DNA of 64,000 nucleotides from NCBI RefSeq assembly GCF_027947595.1, contig NZ_CP116257.1, forward strand, positions 6,632,001 through 6,696,000, read 5' to 3'. This DNA is from Streptomyces lienomycini (GTDB lineage Bacteria; Actinomycetota; Actinomycetes; Streptomycetales; Streptomycetaceae). Below the pieces are notes generated by a model. It saw nothing but the letters and a program-made list of their open reading frames with translations. It was not told the origin of the DNA and ran no database searches. A program made the position numbers and the translations under genes. Of the stretch, positions 36,685-46,454 are shown in pieces (within the stretch, counting starts at the first letter, position 1; each line of letters opens with the position of its first letter).

Positions 36685-36689
36685 GGGTA
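36675..36689. promoter_or_regulatory. CsoR-like copper operator
   Basis: TACCCC-CTA-GGGGTA, a near-perfect palindrome of the class bound by the copper repressor CsoR, 70 bases upstream of the copper chaperone gene. It overlaps the stop of the preceding acetyltransferase gene. No csoR gene is in the window. Confidence 0.65.
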
Positions 36690-36759
36690 AGGTGGCAGTG
36701 AGTGGTCCGGGCCGGACCACTCGTACCCGCCCCTGCACCTACCGACGAGGAGCAACCAC

Positions 36760-37002
36760 ATGACCGCCCAGACCGACACCACCCAGGGCTCCGTCACCAC
36801 CGTCTACAAGGTGAGCGGAATGAGCTGCGGCCACTGCGAGGGCGCCGTCTCCGGCGAGATCTCCGAGATCGCGGGCGTGGGCTCGGTGCGGGCCGTCGCC
36901 TCCACCGGCGAGGTCACCGTCGTCTCCGAGACCCCTCTCGACGACGCGGCCGTGCGTGCCGCCGTGGACGAGGCGGGCTTCGAGCTCGTCGGCCGGGTCT
37001 GA
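36760..37002 (+). CDS. copZ: Copper chaperone (CopZ-type HMA protein)
   Basis: An 80-residue heavy-metal-associated domain with the MSCGHC metal site ([15 protein letters not shown]), which binds Cu(I) and hands it to the ATPase encoded just downstream. A short flexible N-terminus (TAQTDTTQG) precedes the ferredoxin-like fold. The ATG at 36760 has GAGGAG upstream. It is transcribed with copA, and the CsoR-like operator sits in the promoter region. Confidence 0.95.
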   Translation: MTAQTDTTQGSVTTVYKVSGMSCGHCEGAVSGEISEIAGVGSVRAVASTGEVTVVSETPLDDAAVRAAVDEAGFELVGRV

Positions 37003-37040
37003 GCCCCGGCGCACCCCGCCCCCGTCCTGGAGTCCGGACC

Positions 37041-39335
37041 ATGACCAGCACCACCGCGGACACCCCTACCGCCGCGACGACCGACGCTCCCGGCCCCGGC
37101 CCAGACCCGGGCCCCGATCCCGGCCTCGCCGAGGTCGAGCTGCTCATCGGCGGCATGACCTGCGCCTCCTGCGCGGCCCGCGTCGAGAAGAAGCTCAACC
37201 GCATGGACGGCGTCACCGCCACGGTGAACTACGCGACGGAGAAGGCCCGGGTCGCCTACCCGGCGACCACCGAGGTCGCCGACCTGATCGCGACCGTCGT
37301 GAAGACCGGGTACACCGCCGAGGAGCCCGCGCCGCCGCCGGAGCCCGCCGACGGTCCCGGCCCCGAGGCGTCCGGCGACGACGACCCCGAGATGTCGGCC
37401 CTGCGCCGGCGTCTGGTCGTCTCGGCCCTCCTCGCCGCCCCCGTGGTCCTGCTGGCGATGGTCCCGGCGCTGCAGTTCGACAACTGGCAGTGGCTCTCGC
37501 TCACCCTGGCCGCGCCCGTCGTGGTCTGGGGCGGGCTGCCCTTCCACCGCGCCGCCTGGACGGGCGTGCGGCACGGCGCGGCCACCATGGACACGCTGGT
37601 CTCGCTCGGCACGCTGGCGGCGTTCGGCTGGTCCCTGTGGGCGCTGTTCCTCGGCGACGCGGGCATGCCGGGCATGCGGCACGGCTTCGACCTCACCGTC
37701 TCCCGCGCCGACGGCGCCTCCTCGATCTACCTGGAGGCGGCCGCCGGGGTCACCGCGTTCCTCCTCCTCGGCCGCTGGCTGGAGGCCCGCTCCAAGCGCC
37801 GCGCCGGCGCCGCGCTGCGGGCCCTGCTGGAGCTGGGCGCCAAGGACGTGGCCGTCCTGCGGGAGGGGCGCGAGGTGCGGATACCCGTGGCCCGGCTGGC
37901 GGTGGGCGACCGGTTCGTCGTACGCCCCGGCGAGAAGATCGCCACCGACGGCACGGTGGCCGAGGGCGCCTCGGCCGTGGACGCCTCGCTGCTGACCGGC
38001 GAGTCCGTGCCGGTGGACGTCGCCGTCGGCGACACCGTCACCGGCGCCACGGTCAACGCCGGGGGCCGGCTGGTGGTCGAGGCGACCCGGGTGGGCGCGG
38101 ACACGCAGCTGGCGCGGATGGCGAAGCTGGTGGAGGACGCGCAGAGCGGCAAGGCGCGGGTGCAGCGGCTCGCCGACCGCATCTCGGGGATCTTCGTCCC
38201 CGTCGTGCTGCTGATCGCGTTCGCCACCTTCGGCGGCTGGCTCGGTACCACCGGTGACACGGTCGCCGCGTTCACCGCGGCCGTCGCCGTCCTGATCATC
38301 GCCTGCCCGTGTGCGCTGGGCCTCGCGACGCCGACCGCGCTGCTGGTCGGCACCGGCCGCGGCGCCCAGCTCGGCATCCTCATCAAGGGCCCGGAGGTGC
38401 TGGAGTCCACGCGGCGCGTCGACACGGTCGTCCTGGACAAGACCGGCACCGTCACCACGGGCCGCATGACCCTGCACGAGGTGTACGCCGCCGAGGGCGC
38501 CGACGCGGACGAACTGCTGCGGCTCGCGGGCGCCGTGGAGCACGCCTCCGAGCACCCCGTGGCCCGCGCGGTCGCCGCCGGCGCGGAGGAGCGGCTCGGC
38601 ACGCTGCCGGACGTCGAGGACTTCGAGAACGTCCCCGGGCGCGGCGTACGCGCCCGCGTGGAGGGCCGCGAGGTGGCCGTGGGGCGCCTGTACGACGTCC
38701 TCCCGCCCGCGGTGTCCGCCGCCCGCGACGAGGCCGAGCAGCGGGGCCGTACGGCCGTCGTCGTCGGCTGGGACGGGGAGGCGCGCGGGGTCGTGGCCGT
38801 GGCCGACGCGGTGAAGGAGACCAGCGCCGAGGCGGTGGCCGAGCTGCGCCGGCTGGGCCTGACCCCCGTCCTGCTGACCGGCGACAACCGCCGGGTGGCC
38901 GAGTCGGTCGCGGCGGCCGTCGGCATCGACGAGGTGATCGCCGAGGTGCTGCCCGAGGACAAGGTCGCGGTGGTGGAGCGGCTGCGCGGCGAGGGCCGTA
39001 CGGTCGCCATGGTCGGGGACGGCGTCAACGACGCGGCGGCGCTCGCCACCGCGGACCTGGGTCTGGCGATGGGCACGGGGACGGACGCGGCGATCGAGGC
39101 GGGCGACCTGACGCTGGTGCGCGGGGACCTCAGGGTCGCGGCGGACGCGATCAGGCTGTCACGGCGCACCCTGGCCACGATCAAGGGCAATCTCGTGTGG
39201 GCCTTCGGCTACAACGTGGCCGCGCTGCCGCTGGCCGCCGCCGGGCTCCTGAATCCGATGATCGCGGGCGCGGCGATGGCCTTCTCCTCGGTCTTCGTGG
39301 TCACCAACAGCCTCCGGCTGCGCGCTTTCCGATAG
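37041..39335 (+). CDS. copA: Copper-translocating P1B-type ATPase
   Basis: A 764-residue Cu(I) efflux pump. It has one N-terminal metal-binding domain ([15 protein letters not shown], near residue 35) and eight membrane helices. The intramembrane CPC ([14 protein letters not shown]), the phosphorylated Asp in DKTGTVTTG, the SEHPVARA histidine-proline pair and [11 protein letters not shown] are all present. It removes copper delivered by CopZ. It starts 38 bases after copZ. The Asp/Pro/Gly-rich linker between the metal domain and helix 1 is long but usual for actinobacteria. Confidence 0.95.
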   Translation: MTSTTADTPTAATTDAPGPGPDPGPDPGLAEVELLIGGMTCASCAARVEKKLNRMDGVTATVNYATEKARVAYPATTEVADLIATVVKTGYTAEEPAPPPEPADGPGPEASGDDDPEMSALRRRLVVSALLAAPVVLLAMVPALQFDNWQWLSLTLAAPVVVWGGLPFHRAAWTGVRHGAATMDTLVSLGTLAAFGWSLWALFLGDAGMPGMRHGFDLTVSRADGASSIYLEAAAGVTAFLLLGRWLEARSKRRAGAALRALLELGAKDVAVLREGREVRIPVARLAVGDRFVVRPGEKIATDGTVAEGASAVDASLLTGESVPVDVAVGDTVTGATVNAGGRLVVEATRVGADTQLARMAKLVEDAQSGKARVQRLADRISGIFVPVVLLIAFATFGGWLGTTGDTVAAFTAAVAVLIIACPCALGLATPTALLVGTGRGAQLGILIKGPEVLESTRRVDTVVLDKTGTVTTGRMTLHEVYAAEGADADELLRLAGAVEHASEHPVARAVAAGAEERLGTLPDVEDFENVPGRGVRARVEGREVAVGRLYDVLPPAVSAARDEAEQRGRTAVVVGWDGEARGVVAVADAVKETSAEAVAELRRLGLTPVLLTGDNRRVAESVAAAVGIDEVIAEVLPEDKVAVVERLRGEGRTVAMVGDGVNDAAALATADLGLAMGTGTDAAIEAGDLTLVRGDLRVAADAIRLSRRTLATIKGNLVWAFGYNVAALPLAAAGLLNPMIAGAAMAFSSVFVVTNSLRLRAFR

Positions 39336-39383
39336 CCCCGCACCGGTCCCCGAACCGGCCGCGGCCGGGCCGTCGCACTCCTG

Positions 39384-39417
39384 TTCACATGCTGCTCGCG
39401 TTCACATGCTGCTCGCG
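39384..39417. repeat. 17-bp perfect tandem duplication
   Basis: The 17-base unit beginning TTCACATGCT occurs at 39384-39400 and again at 39401-39417. It lies at the 3' end of the DUF1772 gene: the stop codon of that gene falls inside the second copy, and the duplication supplies a second stop just downstream. Confidence 0.85.
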
Positions 39418-40001
39418 CCGGTCGTGAAGGGCCGCTCGTGACCGGCGCCGTACCCGTACGCCGGCGAGATGCCGGAGGTGGGCGCCGCTGCCCGGTCGGT
39501 GCGGAACCGGTCCGCGCCGTACAGGACCAGGGCCCAGGCCAGGCAGGCGAAGGCCGCCGTGTGCAGCAGCGCGCGCACGATGTTCCAGGTGACCCAGGCC
39601 GCCTCGAACCGTTCGCGGACGGCGGCCAGGTCGCCGATGGAGCCCGGCGTGCCGTCCCGCTCCAGCTGGTCGTTGAGCGGGACGTTGGCCGCGACGGTCA
39701 CCGCGAACGCGACCAGGTACAGCACGAGCGCGGCGACGAGCCAGGGCAGCGCGGGCCGCCCGTGGCCGCGCCGGGCGAGGAACACCGCCAGCGCGATCAG
39801 CGGGATCGTCCCCATGAACGGAAGCATGAACACGGGGTTGAGGATCGCCTTGTTGATGCCCTGCATCGCCGCGACGAACGTGTGGTCGGAGGTACCGCGC
39901 AGCCCCGGCATCACGGAGTAGGCGAAGGCTGCGAAGAGTCCCGCCATCAGGCCGGAGGAGATGACGGCGGCGAGCAGGGTACCGGTCTGCGTGGTCTTCA
40001 C
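39402..40001 (-). CDS. DUF1772 membrane protein
   Basis: A 199-residue protein with four hydrophobic helices and the DUF1772 signature features (GLMAGLFAAFAYSVMPGL, NVPLNDQLE, WVTWNIVRALLHTAAFACLAWAL). The family is found in anthrone oxygenases and small membrane proteins that often sit next to redox genes. The GTG at 40001 overlaps the previous stop (GTGA), so it is translated with the NmrA-like protein. Confidence 0.85.
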   Translation of the reverse strand: MKTTQTGTLLAAVISSGLMAGLFAAFAYSVMPGLRGTSDHTFVAAMQGINKAILNPVFMLPFMGTIPLIALAVFLARRGHGRPALPWLVAALVLYLVAFAVTVAANVPLNDQLERDGTPGSIGDLAAVRERFEAAWVTWNIVRALLHTAAFACLAWALVLYGADRFRTDRAAAPTSGISPAYGYGAGHERPFTTGASSM

Positions 40002-40837
40002 GAGGCGGCCCCCGGGGTCCAGACGCCGGTGGCCGCGGCCTCGGCGACGTGGTCGGTGAAGTCGCGGGCCGGCCGGCCGAGGACCTGCCGGACGCCGTCT
40101 CCGAGACAGGCGTTGCGGCCGTCGAGGACGCTCGTGAACAGGTAGGTCAGCAGGTCGGTGACGGCGGCCGGGACTCCGTGCGCGGCGAGTTCGGCCGCGT
40201 AGGCCTCCGCGGGGACGGTGACGTAGCCGATCTCGCGGCCGGTCGCCGCGCCGATCGCGGCTGTGGCCTGCGCGAAGGTGAGCAGCCTGGGCCCGGTCAG
40301 GTCGTAGGTGCGGCCGGTGTGGCCGCCTTCGGCCAGGACGGTGGCGGCGACCTCGGCGATGTCGTCGGCATCGACGAACGGCTCCTCGACGTCCCCGACC
40401 GGCAGCGCGAGTTCCCCGTCGAGGACCGGACCGAGGAAGTCGCCCTCGCTGAAGTTCTGGGCGAAGAACGAGGCACGCAGGACCGTCCATTCCGCACCCG
40501 AAGCCGCCAGCGCCTTCTCGCACGCCTCGGCCTCCGGCTCGCCGCGCCCGGAGAGCAGCACGAGGCGGCGTGCTCCGGTCCGTACGGCCAGCTCGGCGAA
40601 GGCGCCGATCGCCTCGGGGGCGCCGGGCACGGCGAGGTCCGGCTGGTAGGAGACGTAGACGGCGTCCACGCCGGTCAGGGCGGGCTGCCAGGTCGTGGAG
40701 TCGTTCCAGTCGAAGGGGATTCCGCCGGTCCGTGAGCCGATCCGGACCACGTGGCCGCCACCGGTCAGCCGACGCACGACACGGCGTCCGGTCTTTCCGG
40801 TTCCGCCCAGGACCAGGGTGAGTGCGGGGGACGTCAT
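39998..40837 (-). CDS. NmrA-like NAD(P)-binding protein / atypical short-chain reductase
   Basis: A 279-residue protein with an N-terminal Rossmann motif, LVLGGTGKTGRRV, followed by NmrA-type features (FDWNDSTTW, VYVSYQPDL, RLVLLSGRG, FVDADDIAEVAA). Members either sense the NAD(P) redox state or reduce quinone-like substrates. It is the upstream gene of a two-gene operon with the DUF1772 protein, divergent from a LysR regulator that probably controls both. The ATG at 40837 has GAAAGG upstream. Confidence 0.88.
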   Translation of the reverse strand: MTSPALTLVLGGTGKTGRRVVRRLTGGGHVVRIGSRTGGIPFDWNDSTTWQPALTGVDAVYVSYQPDLAVPGAPEAIGAFAELAVRTGARRLVLLSGRGEPEAEACEKALAASGAEWTVLRASFFAQNFSEGDFLGPVLDGELALPVGDVEEPFVDADDIAEVAATVLAEGGHTGRTYDLTGPRLLTFAQATAAIGAATGREIGYVTVPAEAYAAELAAHGVPAAVTDLLTYLFTSVLDGRNACLGDGVRQVLGRPARDFTDHVAEAAATGVWTPGAAS

Positions 40838-40972
40838 GGTGATCGCCTTTCGTGGGTGGCGCTTCGGGACCGCTTTCCTGCGGTGTGCTCCCAGCTTCGG
40901 CCGCCCGGGGATCACCATCAATGGGCAATCGTGCAAGGATCGTTGACCCGTGGGTTGACGGTTGGGGGCGTG

Positions 40973-42010
40973 GTGGAGCGGCGTGAGATCGAGATCTTTC
41001 TGACGGTCGGCGAGGAACTCCACTTCGGGCGCAGTGCCGAGCGGCTGCACGTCTCGGTGGCCATGGTCAGCAAGACGGTCCAGAAGCTGGAGCGGTCGGT
41101 CGGCGCGGCCCTCTTCGAGCGGACCAGCCGGCGGGTGGCCTTCACCGCGATCGGGCGGCGCCTCTTCGAGGATCTGAAGCCCGCGCACCAGGCCGTCCTG
41201 GACGCCTTCGCGCGCGCCATGGCCTCGGGCCGGGGCGTGGACGGAGTGCTGCGGGTCGGGTTCCTGGGGACGGCCACCGCGGAGTTCGTGGTGCGCGCGG
41301 CGGAGCTGCTGCGGACCCGGCATCCGGGATGCGAGGTACGGCTGCGCGAGAGCCGTTTCACGGACGGGACGGCGCCACTGCGCGACGACGTGATCGACGT
41401 CCTGCTCATCGACAACTTCGCGGCTCCGGTGTCGGCGCTCGCACCGGAGCACAGCGCGGGCCCGGTGCTGTTCCGGGAGGCGCCGATGCTCGCCGTCTCG
41501 GCACGGCATCCACTGGCGCGGCGGGAGGCGGTGGACGTGGCGGAGCTCGCGCGGTACGAGGTGCTGCGGCCGCGGGCGTCTCCGGAAGGGGCGGTGGGGG
41601 CCTCCGCTCCCGGGCAGACGGCCGGGAGGACCGCCCCCGGGCAGACGGCCCGGTGGCGCGCTCCCGAGGGCGCGGAGCAGTTGTTCGCCGGGCGACAGGC
41701 GGATGCGCCGTCGTTCCCCCTGGCCGGAGCGCCGGGGGGCCGGGCCGCCGGCAGGAGCACGGAATTCGGCAGTGTCCAGGAGATGTGGGCGCTGGTCGGC
41801 GCGGGCCACGGGGTCTTCCCCGTCCCGACCCACGCGCGTGTGTACGACGCCCGCCCCGACGTGGCGTTCGTCCCGGTCGAGGGCGCCCCGGCATACGAGT
41901 GGCGCCTGGTCTGGCTCTCCGCCGCGGACAACAACCGCATACGCGCCTTCTCCGAAGCGGCCTGCGACTACGTGGCGGCGCACCCCGAGCCACTGACCGC
42001 GACCGCGTAG
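40973..42010 (+). CDS. LysR-family transcriptional regulator
   Basis: A 345-residue LysR protein with an N-terminal winged HTH (ERREIEIFLTVGEELHFGRSAERLHVSVAMVSKTVQKLE) and a periplasmic-binding-like effector domain. The effector domain is interrupted near residues 203-240 by a low-complexity Gly/Ala/Pro stretch containing two APGQTA units. Such proteins usually control the divergent operon, here NmrA-DUF1772, and themselves. GTG codons at 40970 and 40973 are both possible; the family normally starts at the second. Confidence 0.88.
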   Translation: MERREIEIFLTVGEELHFGRSAERLHVSVAMVSKTVQKLERSVGAALFERTSRRVAFTAIGRRLFEDLKPAHQAVLDAFARAMASGRGVDGVLRVGFLGTATAEFVVRAAELLRTRHPGCEVRLRESRFTDGTAPLRDDVIDVLLIDNFAAPVSALAPEHSAGPVLFREAPMLAVSARHPLARREAVDVAELARYEVLRPRASPEGAVGASAPGQTAGRTAPGQTARWRAPEGAEQLFAGRQADAPSFPLAGAPGGRAAGRSTEFGSVQEMWALVGAGHGVFPVPTHARVYDARPDVAFVPVEGAPAYEWRLVWLSAADNNRIRAFSEAACDYVAAHPEPLTATA

Positions 42011-42496
42011 GCGCCGCCGCGCCGTGACAGGGGGGCGGACGAGCCGCGACGACTGGTCCGCATTTCACGCAGGTCGTGGGGCTGCGCCTCTGGAGTCCGG
42101 CACTCGCCTCACATAAGCTCTTCACAAGGCTCGCGCATCTTCCTTACGCTTGAGTCCCGTGCGACGTACGGGGCTCTTGCGCACCTAACGGACATATGCA
42201 AGAGACGCAGATCACAGTGATGCGAACGTAACCATCGAAGGGGTTCGAAGGTCTAAGTTGGCGATGTCAGGCAGCGTCTTGGGGGGCGCCACCTGGCATC
42301 TGGGGATGTCTTGGGGGACTTTCCCAGAGCTGCGTTGCCGGGACACGTACACCGGGAAGCTTTGAGCGGCCCTCCCGGGCGTGCGCTGTCCCGGCAGACC
42401 GCGGCGAGCATCACCAGCACGACACAGCGAATTCAGGCGCTGTCCTCACAGACGCCCGGCCGGATCCCGTGGGGGGAATCCGCACCGGGGCATGGG

Positions 42497-42546
42497 AAGG
42501 CGCCCTGGATCGTCGGCCCGTGGGGGGACCGGCGCCAGGGCGCCTT
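42497..42546 (+). terminator. Large stem-loop downstream of the possible small ORF
   Basis: AAGGCGCCCTGG (42497-42508) pairs perfectly with CCAGGGCGCCTT (42535-42546), followed by CTGCTGTT. It may terminate rightward transcription entering the citA region. Confidence 0.5.
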
Positions 42547-42588
42547 CTGCTGTTCCCGACCCGTTCCGAACGATTCCGGGCACGGAGA

Positions 42589-42619
42589 AGTCCCGTACCA
42601 CTCGGGGCGGTACGGGACT
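42589..42619 (-). terminator. Terminator downstream of citA
   Basis: An 11-bp perfect stem (42589-42599 with 42609-42619) and a 9-base loop, 47 bases past the citA stop. Confidence 0.75.
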
Positions 42620-42665
42620 CACCAGGTGCGCGGCGACCGGGTGCGCTGCGGGGGTGCCTGTCGGC

Positions 42666-43955
42666 TCAGCGCTCCTCGACCGGGACGAAGTCGCGCTCGA
42701 CGACGCCCGTGTAGATCTGGCGCGGGCGGCCGATGCGGGAACCCGGCTCCTTGATCATCTCGTGCCACTGGGCGATCCAGCCCGGCAGCCGGCCGAGGGC
42801 GAACAGGACCGTGAACATCTCGGTCGGGAAGCCCATGGCCCGGTAGATCAGGCCGGTGTAGAAGTCGACGTTCGGGTAGAGGCTGCGCGAGACGAAGTAG
42901 TCGTCGGAGAGCGCGTGCTCCTCCAGCTTCAGGGCGATGTCCAGCAGCTCGTCGGACTTGCCCAGGGCGGAGAGGACGTCGTGCGCGGCGGCCTTGATGA
43001 TCTTGGCGCGCGGGTCGAAGTTCTTGTAGACCCGGTGGCCGAAGCCCATCAGGCGGACGCCGTCCTCCTTGTTCTTCACCTTGCGGATGAAGGAGTCGAC
43101 GTCGCCGCCCGCGTCGCGGATGCCCTCCAGCATCTCCAGCACCGACTGGTTGGCGCCGCCGTGCAGCGGGCCCCAGAGGGCGTTGATGCCGGCGGAGATC
43201 GAGGCGAACATGTTCGCCTGCGAGGAGCCGACCAGGCGGACCGTGGACGTCGAGCAGTTCTGCTCGTGGTCCGCGTGCAGGATCAGCAGCTTGTCGAGCG
43301 CCGCGACGACCGTCGGGTCCAGCTCGTACTCCTGCGCCGGCACCGAGAAGGTCATGCGCAGGAAGTTCTCGACGTAGCCGAGGTTGTTCGCCGGGTAGAC
43401 GAACGGGTGGCCGATCGACTTCTTGTACGCGTAGGCCGCGATCGTCGGAAGCTTCGCGAGCAGCCGGATCGTCGAGAGGTTGCGCTGACGCTCGTCGAAC
43501 GGGTTGTGGCTGTCCTGGTAGAAGGTGGACAGCGCCGAGACCACCGACGACAGCATGGCCATCGGGTGGGCGTCGCGCGGGAAGCCCTTGTAGAAGTTCT
43601 TGACGTCCTCGTGCAGCAGGGTGTGCTGCGTGATCTCGTCCTTGAACGAGGACAGCTCGTCGACGGTCGGCAGCTCGCCGTTGATCAGCAGGTAGGCGAC
43701 CTCCACGAAGGAGGAGCGCTCGGCCAGCTGCTCGATCGGGTAGCCGCGGTACCGGAGGATGCCGGCTTCGCCGTCCAGATAGGTAATGGCGGATTTGTAG
43801 GCGGCGGTGTTGCCGTAACCGCTGTCCAGCGTCACCAGACCGGTCTGGGCGCGGAGCTTCCCGATGTCGAAGCCCTTGTCGCCGACGGTGCTGTCGATCA
43901 CCGGGTAGGTGTACTCGCCATCGCCGAACCGCAGTACTACAGAGTTGTCGCTCAC
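42666..43955 (-). CDS. citA: Citrate synthase
   Basis: A 429-residue type II citrate synthase, which condenses oxaloacetate and acetyl-CoA at the entry of the TCA cycle. The catalytic segments are visible: LWGPLHGGANQSVLEML and MGFGHRVYKNFDPRAK with its His and Arg. The catalytic Asp lies in PNVDFYTGLIYRAMGFP. Length and sequence match the main streptomycete enzyme. The GTG at 43955 is chosen because GAGGGAAG lies 3-10 bases upstream. A GTG at 43967 would add four residues. Confidence 0.97.
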   Translation of the reverse strand: MSDNSVVLRFGDGEYTYPVIDSTVGDKGFDIGKLRAQTGLVTLDSGYGNTAAYKSAITYLDGEAGILRYRGYPIEQLAERSSFVEVAYLLINGELPTVDELSSFKDEITQHTLLHEDVKNFYKGFPRDAHPMAMLSSVVSALSTFYQDSHNPFDERQRNLSTIRLLAKLPTIAAYAYKKSIGHPFVYPANNLGYVENFLRMTFSVPAQEYELDPTVVAALDKLLILHADHEQNCSTSTVRLVGSSQANMFASISAGINALWGPLHGGANQSVLEMLEGIRDAGGDVDSFIRKVKNKEDGVRLMGFGHRVYKNFDPRAKIIKAAAHDVLSALGKSDELLDIALKLEEHALSDDYFVSRSLYPNVDFYTGLIYRAMGFPTEMFTVLFALGRLPGWIAQWHEMIKEPGSRIGRPRQIYTGVVERDFVPVEER

Positions 43956-44060
43956 GTCTTCCCTCACCGACGTAGTGCCTCATCTTCGAGGTGCCCTGAC
44001 TGTCTCTACCATCCCCCACTTGGCTCAGGAGAGTGCACTCGGGGTCGACCATCGGGCCTA

Positions 44061-44083
44061 TTGGCGGCACTCAGTGCCGCCAA
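44061..44083. promoter_or_regulatory. Perfect inverted repeat upstream of citA
   Basis: TTGGCGGCAC-TCA-GTGCCGCCAA, 10-bp perfect arms, 106 bases before the citA start and 110 bases past the end of the helicase gene. It could terminate the helicase transcript, which runs toward it, or act as an operator for citA. Confidence 0.5.
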
Positions 44084-44192
44084 CTTGCTCATCCTGCCCG
44101 CTTCCGCGCCCATCCGGAAGTGCTGTGTGACGTTTCCGACTCGTTTGATCGATCATTTATTTCACACAGGTCAGAGGGTTTACCGCAAGGTT

Positions 44193-46454
44193 TCAAGGGC
44201 GAGGGCCCGCCAACCGGAAGTCGAGCGCCGTGCACCGCCGCCCGGCCGACACCGTCCGCACCGCCTGCCCGATCGCCCTGCGCGACCCGACGAGCACGAC
44301 CAGCCGCTTCGCCCGGGTGACCGCCGTGTACAGCAGGTTCCGCTGGAGCATCATCCAGGCGCCGGTCGTCACGGGGATCACCACCGCCGGGTACTCGCTC
44401 CCCTGCGAGCGGTGGATGGTCACCGCGTAGGCGTGCGCCAGTTCGTCCAGCTCGTCGAAGTCGTACGGCACCTCCTCGTCCTCGTCGGTCAGCACGGTGA
44501 GGCGCTGGTCCACGGGGTCGAGCGAGGTGACGACGCCGACGGTGCCGTTGAAGACGCCGTTCTCGCCCTTGTCGTAGTTGTTGCGGATCTGGGTGACCTT
44601 GTCGCCGACCCGGAAGACCCGGCCGCCGAAGCGCTTCTCCGGTACGTCCGGGCGGCCCGGGGTGACGGCCTGCTGGAGCAGCCCGTTCAGCGTCCCGGCG
44701 CCGGCCGGTCCCCGGTGCATGGGGGCCAGCACCTGCACGTCCCGGCGCGGGTCGAGCCCGAACTTCGCGGGGATGCGTCGCGCGGCGACGTCGACGGTGA
44801 GCCGCCCCGCCTCCTCGGTGTCGTCCTCGACGAAGAGGAAGAAGTCCTTCATGCCGTCGGTGACGGGGTGCTGCCCGGCGTTGATCCGGTGCGCGTTGGT
44901 GACGACGCCCGACTGCTGGGCCTGGCGGAAGACGCGGGTGAGGCGGACGGCGGGCACGGGGCTGCCGGGCGCCAGCACGTCCCGGAGCACCTCCCCGGCC
45001 CCCACGCTGGGCAACTGGTCGACGTCGCCGACGAGCAGCAGGTGGGCCCCCGGTGGTACGGCCTTGGCGAGCTTGTTGGCGAGGAGGAGGTCCAGCATGG
45101 ACGCCTCGTCCACCACGACCAGGTCGGCGTCGAGCGGCCGCTCCCGGTCGTACGCCGCGTCGCCGCCGGGCTTCAGCTCCAGCAGCCGGTGCACGGTGGA
45201 CGCCTCGGCGCCGGTCAGCTCGGCGAGGCGCTTGGCGGCCCGGCCGGTCGGCGCGGCGAGCACGACCTTCGCCTTCCTGGCCCGCGCCAGCTCCACGATC
45301 GAGCGAACGGTGAAGGACTTGCCGCAGCCGGGACCGCCGGTGAGGACGGCGACCTTCTCGGTGAGCGCGAGCCTGACCGCCGCCTCCTGCTCGGGGGCGA
45401 GGTCGGCGCGGGTGCGCTGCTTCAGCCAGCCGAGCGCCTTGTCCCAGGCCACGTCCTGGAAGCCGGGCATCCGGTCCTCGCCGGTGTGCAGGAGGCGGCG
45501 CAGCTGTCCGGCGAGGGCCTGCTCGGCGCGGTGGAAGGGGACGAGGTAGACGGCGGTGACGGGCTCGCCGCCCTCGGAGTGGGGCACCTTCTCCCGTACG
45601 ACACCGGGGTCGCCGTCCGGGTCCTCCGGCTCGGCGGCCAGCTCGGCGAGACACTCGATGACGAGCCCGGTGTCCACCTGGAGCAGCTTCACCGCGTCGG
45701 CGATCAGCCTCTCCTCCGGGAGGTAGCAGTGGCCCTGGTCGGTGGCCTGCGACAGGGCGTACTGCAGCCCGGCCTTCACCCGCTCGGGGCTGTCGTGCGG
45801 GATCCCGACCGACTGGGCGATCTTGTCGGCGGTGAGGAAGCCGATGCCCCAGACGTCGGCGGCGAGGCGGTAGGGCTGGTTCTTCACCACGGAGATGGAG
45901 GCGTCCCCGTACTTCTTGTAGATCCGCACCGCGATGGAGGTGGACACCTCGACGGTCTGGAGGAAGAGCATGACCTCCTTGATCGCCTTCTGCTCCTCCC
46001 AGGCGTCGGCGATCTTCTTGGTCCGCTTGGGCCCGAGGCCGGGTACCTCGATGAGCCGCTTGGGCTCCTCCTCGATGATCGTGAGGGTGTCGAGCCCGAA
46101 GTGCCGCGTGATCCGGTCCGCGAAGACCGGCCCGATGCCCTTGACCAGCCCGGACCCGAGGTAACGCCGGATGCCCTGCACGGTGGCGGGCAGCAGCGTC
46201 GTGTAGTTCTCCACGTGGAACTGCTTGCCGTACTGGGGATGCGACCCCCAGCGTCCCTCCATCCGCAGCGACTCCCCCGCCTGCGCCCCCAGCAGCGCGC
46301 CGACGACGGTCAGCAGGTCGCCGGCGCCTCTGCCGATGTCGACGCGGGCGACCGTGTAGCCGTTCTCCTCATTGGCGTACGTGATCCTCTCCAGAACGCC
46401 TTCGAGGGTGGCGAGCCGGCGTTCGCCGGGGGCCGCGGGGGGCTGGTTGGGCAT
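44193..46454 (-). CDS. recD2: RecD2-type 5'-3' DNA helicase
   Basis: A 753-residue superfamily 1B helicase of the RecD2 (RecD-like/TraA) type, found in bacteria without RecBC. An N-terminal OB/HhH region (LERITYANEENGYTVARV, GSGLVKGIGP, VPGLGPKRTKKI) precedes the motor: Walker A LTGGPGCGKS, motif II VVDEASMLD, GDVDQLPSVGAGEVL, and the C-terminal YAVTIHRSQGSEYPAVVIP and LLYTAVTRAKRLV. It acts in DNA repair and possibly replication restart. The ATG at 46454 is the first fitting start but lacks a clear ribosome site. Confidence 0.93.
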   Translation of the reverse strand: MPNQPPAAPGERRLATLEGVLERITYANEENGYTVARVDIGRGAGDLLTVVGALLGAQAGESLRMEGRWGSHPQYGKQFHVENYTTLLPATVQGIRRYLGSGLVKGIGPVFADRITRHFGLDTLTIIEEEPKRLIEVPGLGPKRTKKIADAWEEQKAIKEVMLFLQTVEVSTSIAVRIYKKYGDASISVVKNQPYRLAADVWGIGFLTADKIAQSVGIPHDSPERVKAGLQYALSQATDQGHCYLPEERLIADAVKLLQVDTGLVIECLAELAAEPEDPDGDPGVVREKVPHSEGGEPVTAVYLVPFHRAEQALAGQLRRLLHTGEDRMPGFQDVAWDKALGWLKQRTRADLAPEQEAAVRLALTEKVAVLTGGPGCGKSFTVRSIVELARARKAKVVLAAPTGRAAKRLAELTGAEASTVHRLLELKPGGDAAYDRERPLDADLVVVDEASMLDLLLANKLAKAVPPGAHLLLVGDVDQLPSVGAGEVLRDVLAPGSPVPAVRLTRVFRQAQQSGVVTNAHRINAGQHPVTDGMKDFFLFVEDDTEEAGRLTVDVAARRIPAKFGLDPRRDVQVLAPMHRGPAGAGTLNGLLQQAVTPGRPDVPEKRFGGRVFRVGDKVTQIRNNYDKGENGVFNGTVGVVTSLDPVDQRLTVLTDEDEEVPYDFDELDELAHAYAVTIHRSQGSEYPAVVIPVTTGAWMMLQRNLLYTAVTRAKRLVVLVGSRRAIGQAVRTVSAGRRCTALDFRLAGPRP

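Larger units (their letters stand above)
42011..42665. other. Intergenic region between the LysR gene and citA, with a possible 33-codon ORF
   Basis: 655 bases, lower in GC around 42100-42260. An ATG at 42264 opens a 33-codon frame on the plus strand to a TGA at 42363-42365 (begins MSGSVLGGATWHLG). GAAGG lies 12 bases before it, and no homologue is recognised. A 12-bp perfect stem with a 26-base loop at 42497-42546 looks like a plus-strand terminator, which suggests something is transcribed rightward here. I see no other gene. Confidence 0.4.
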
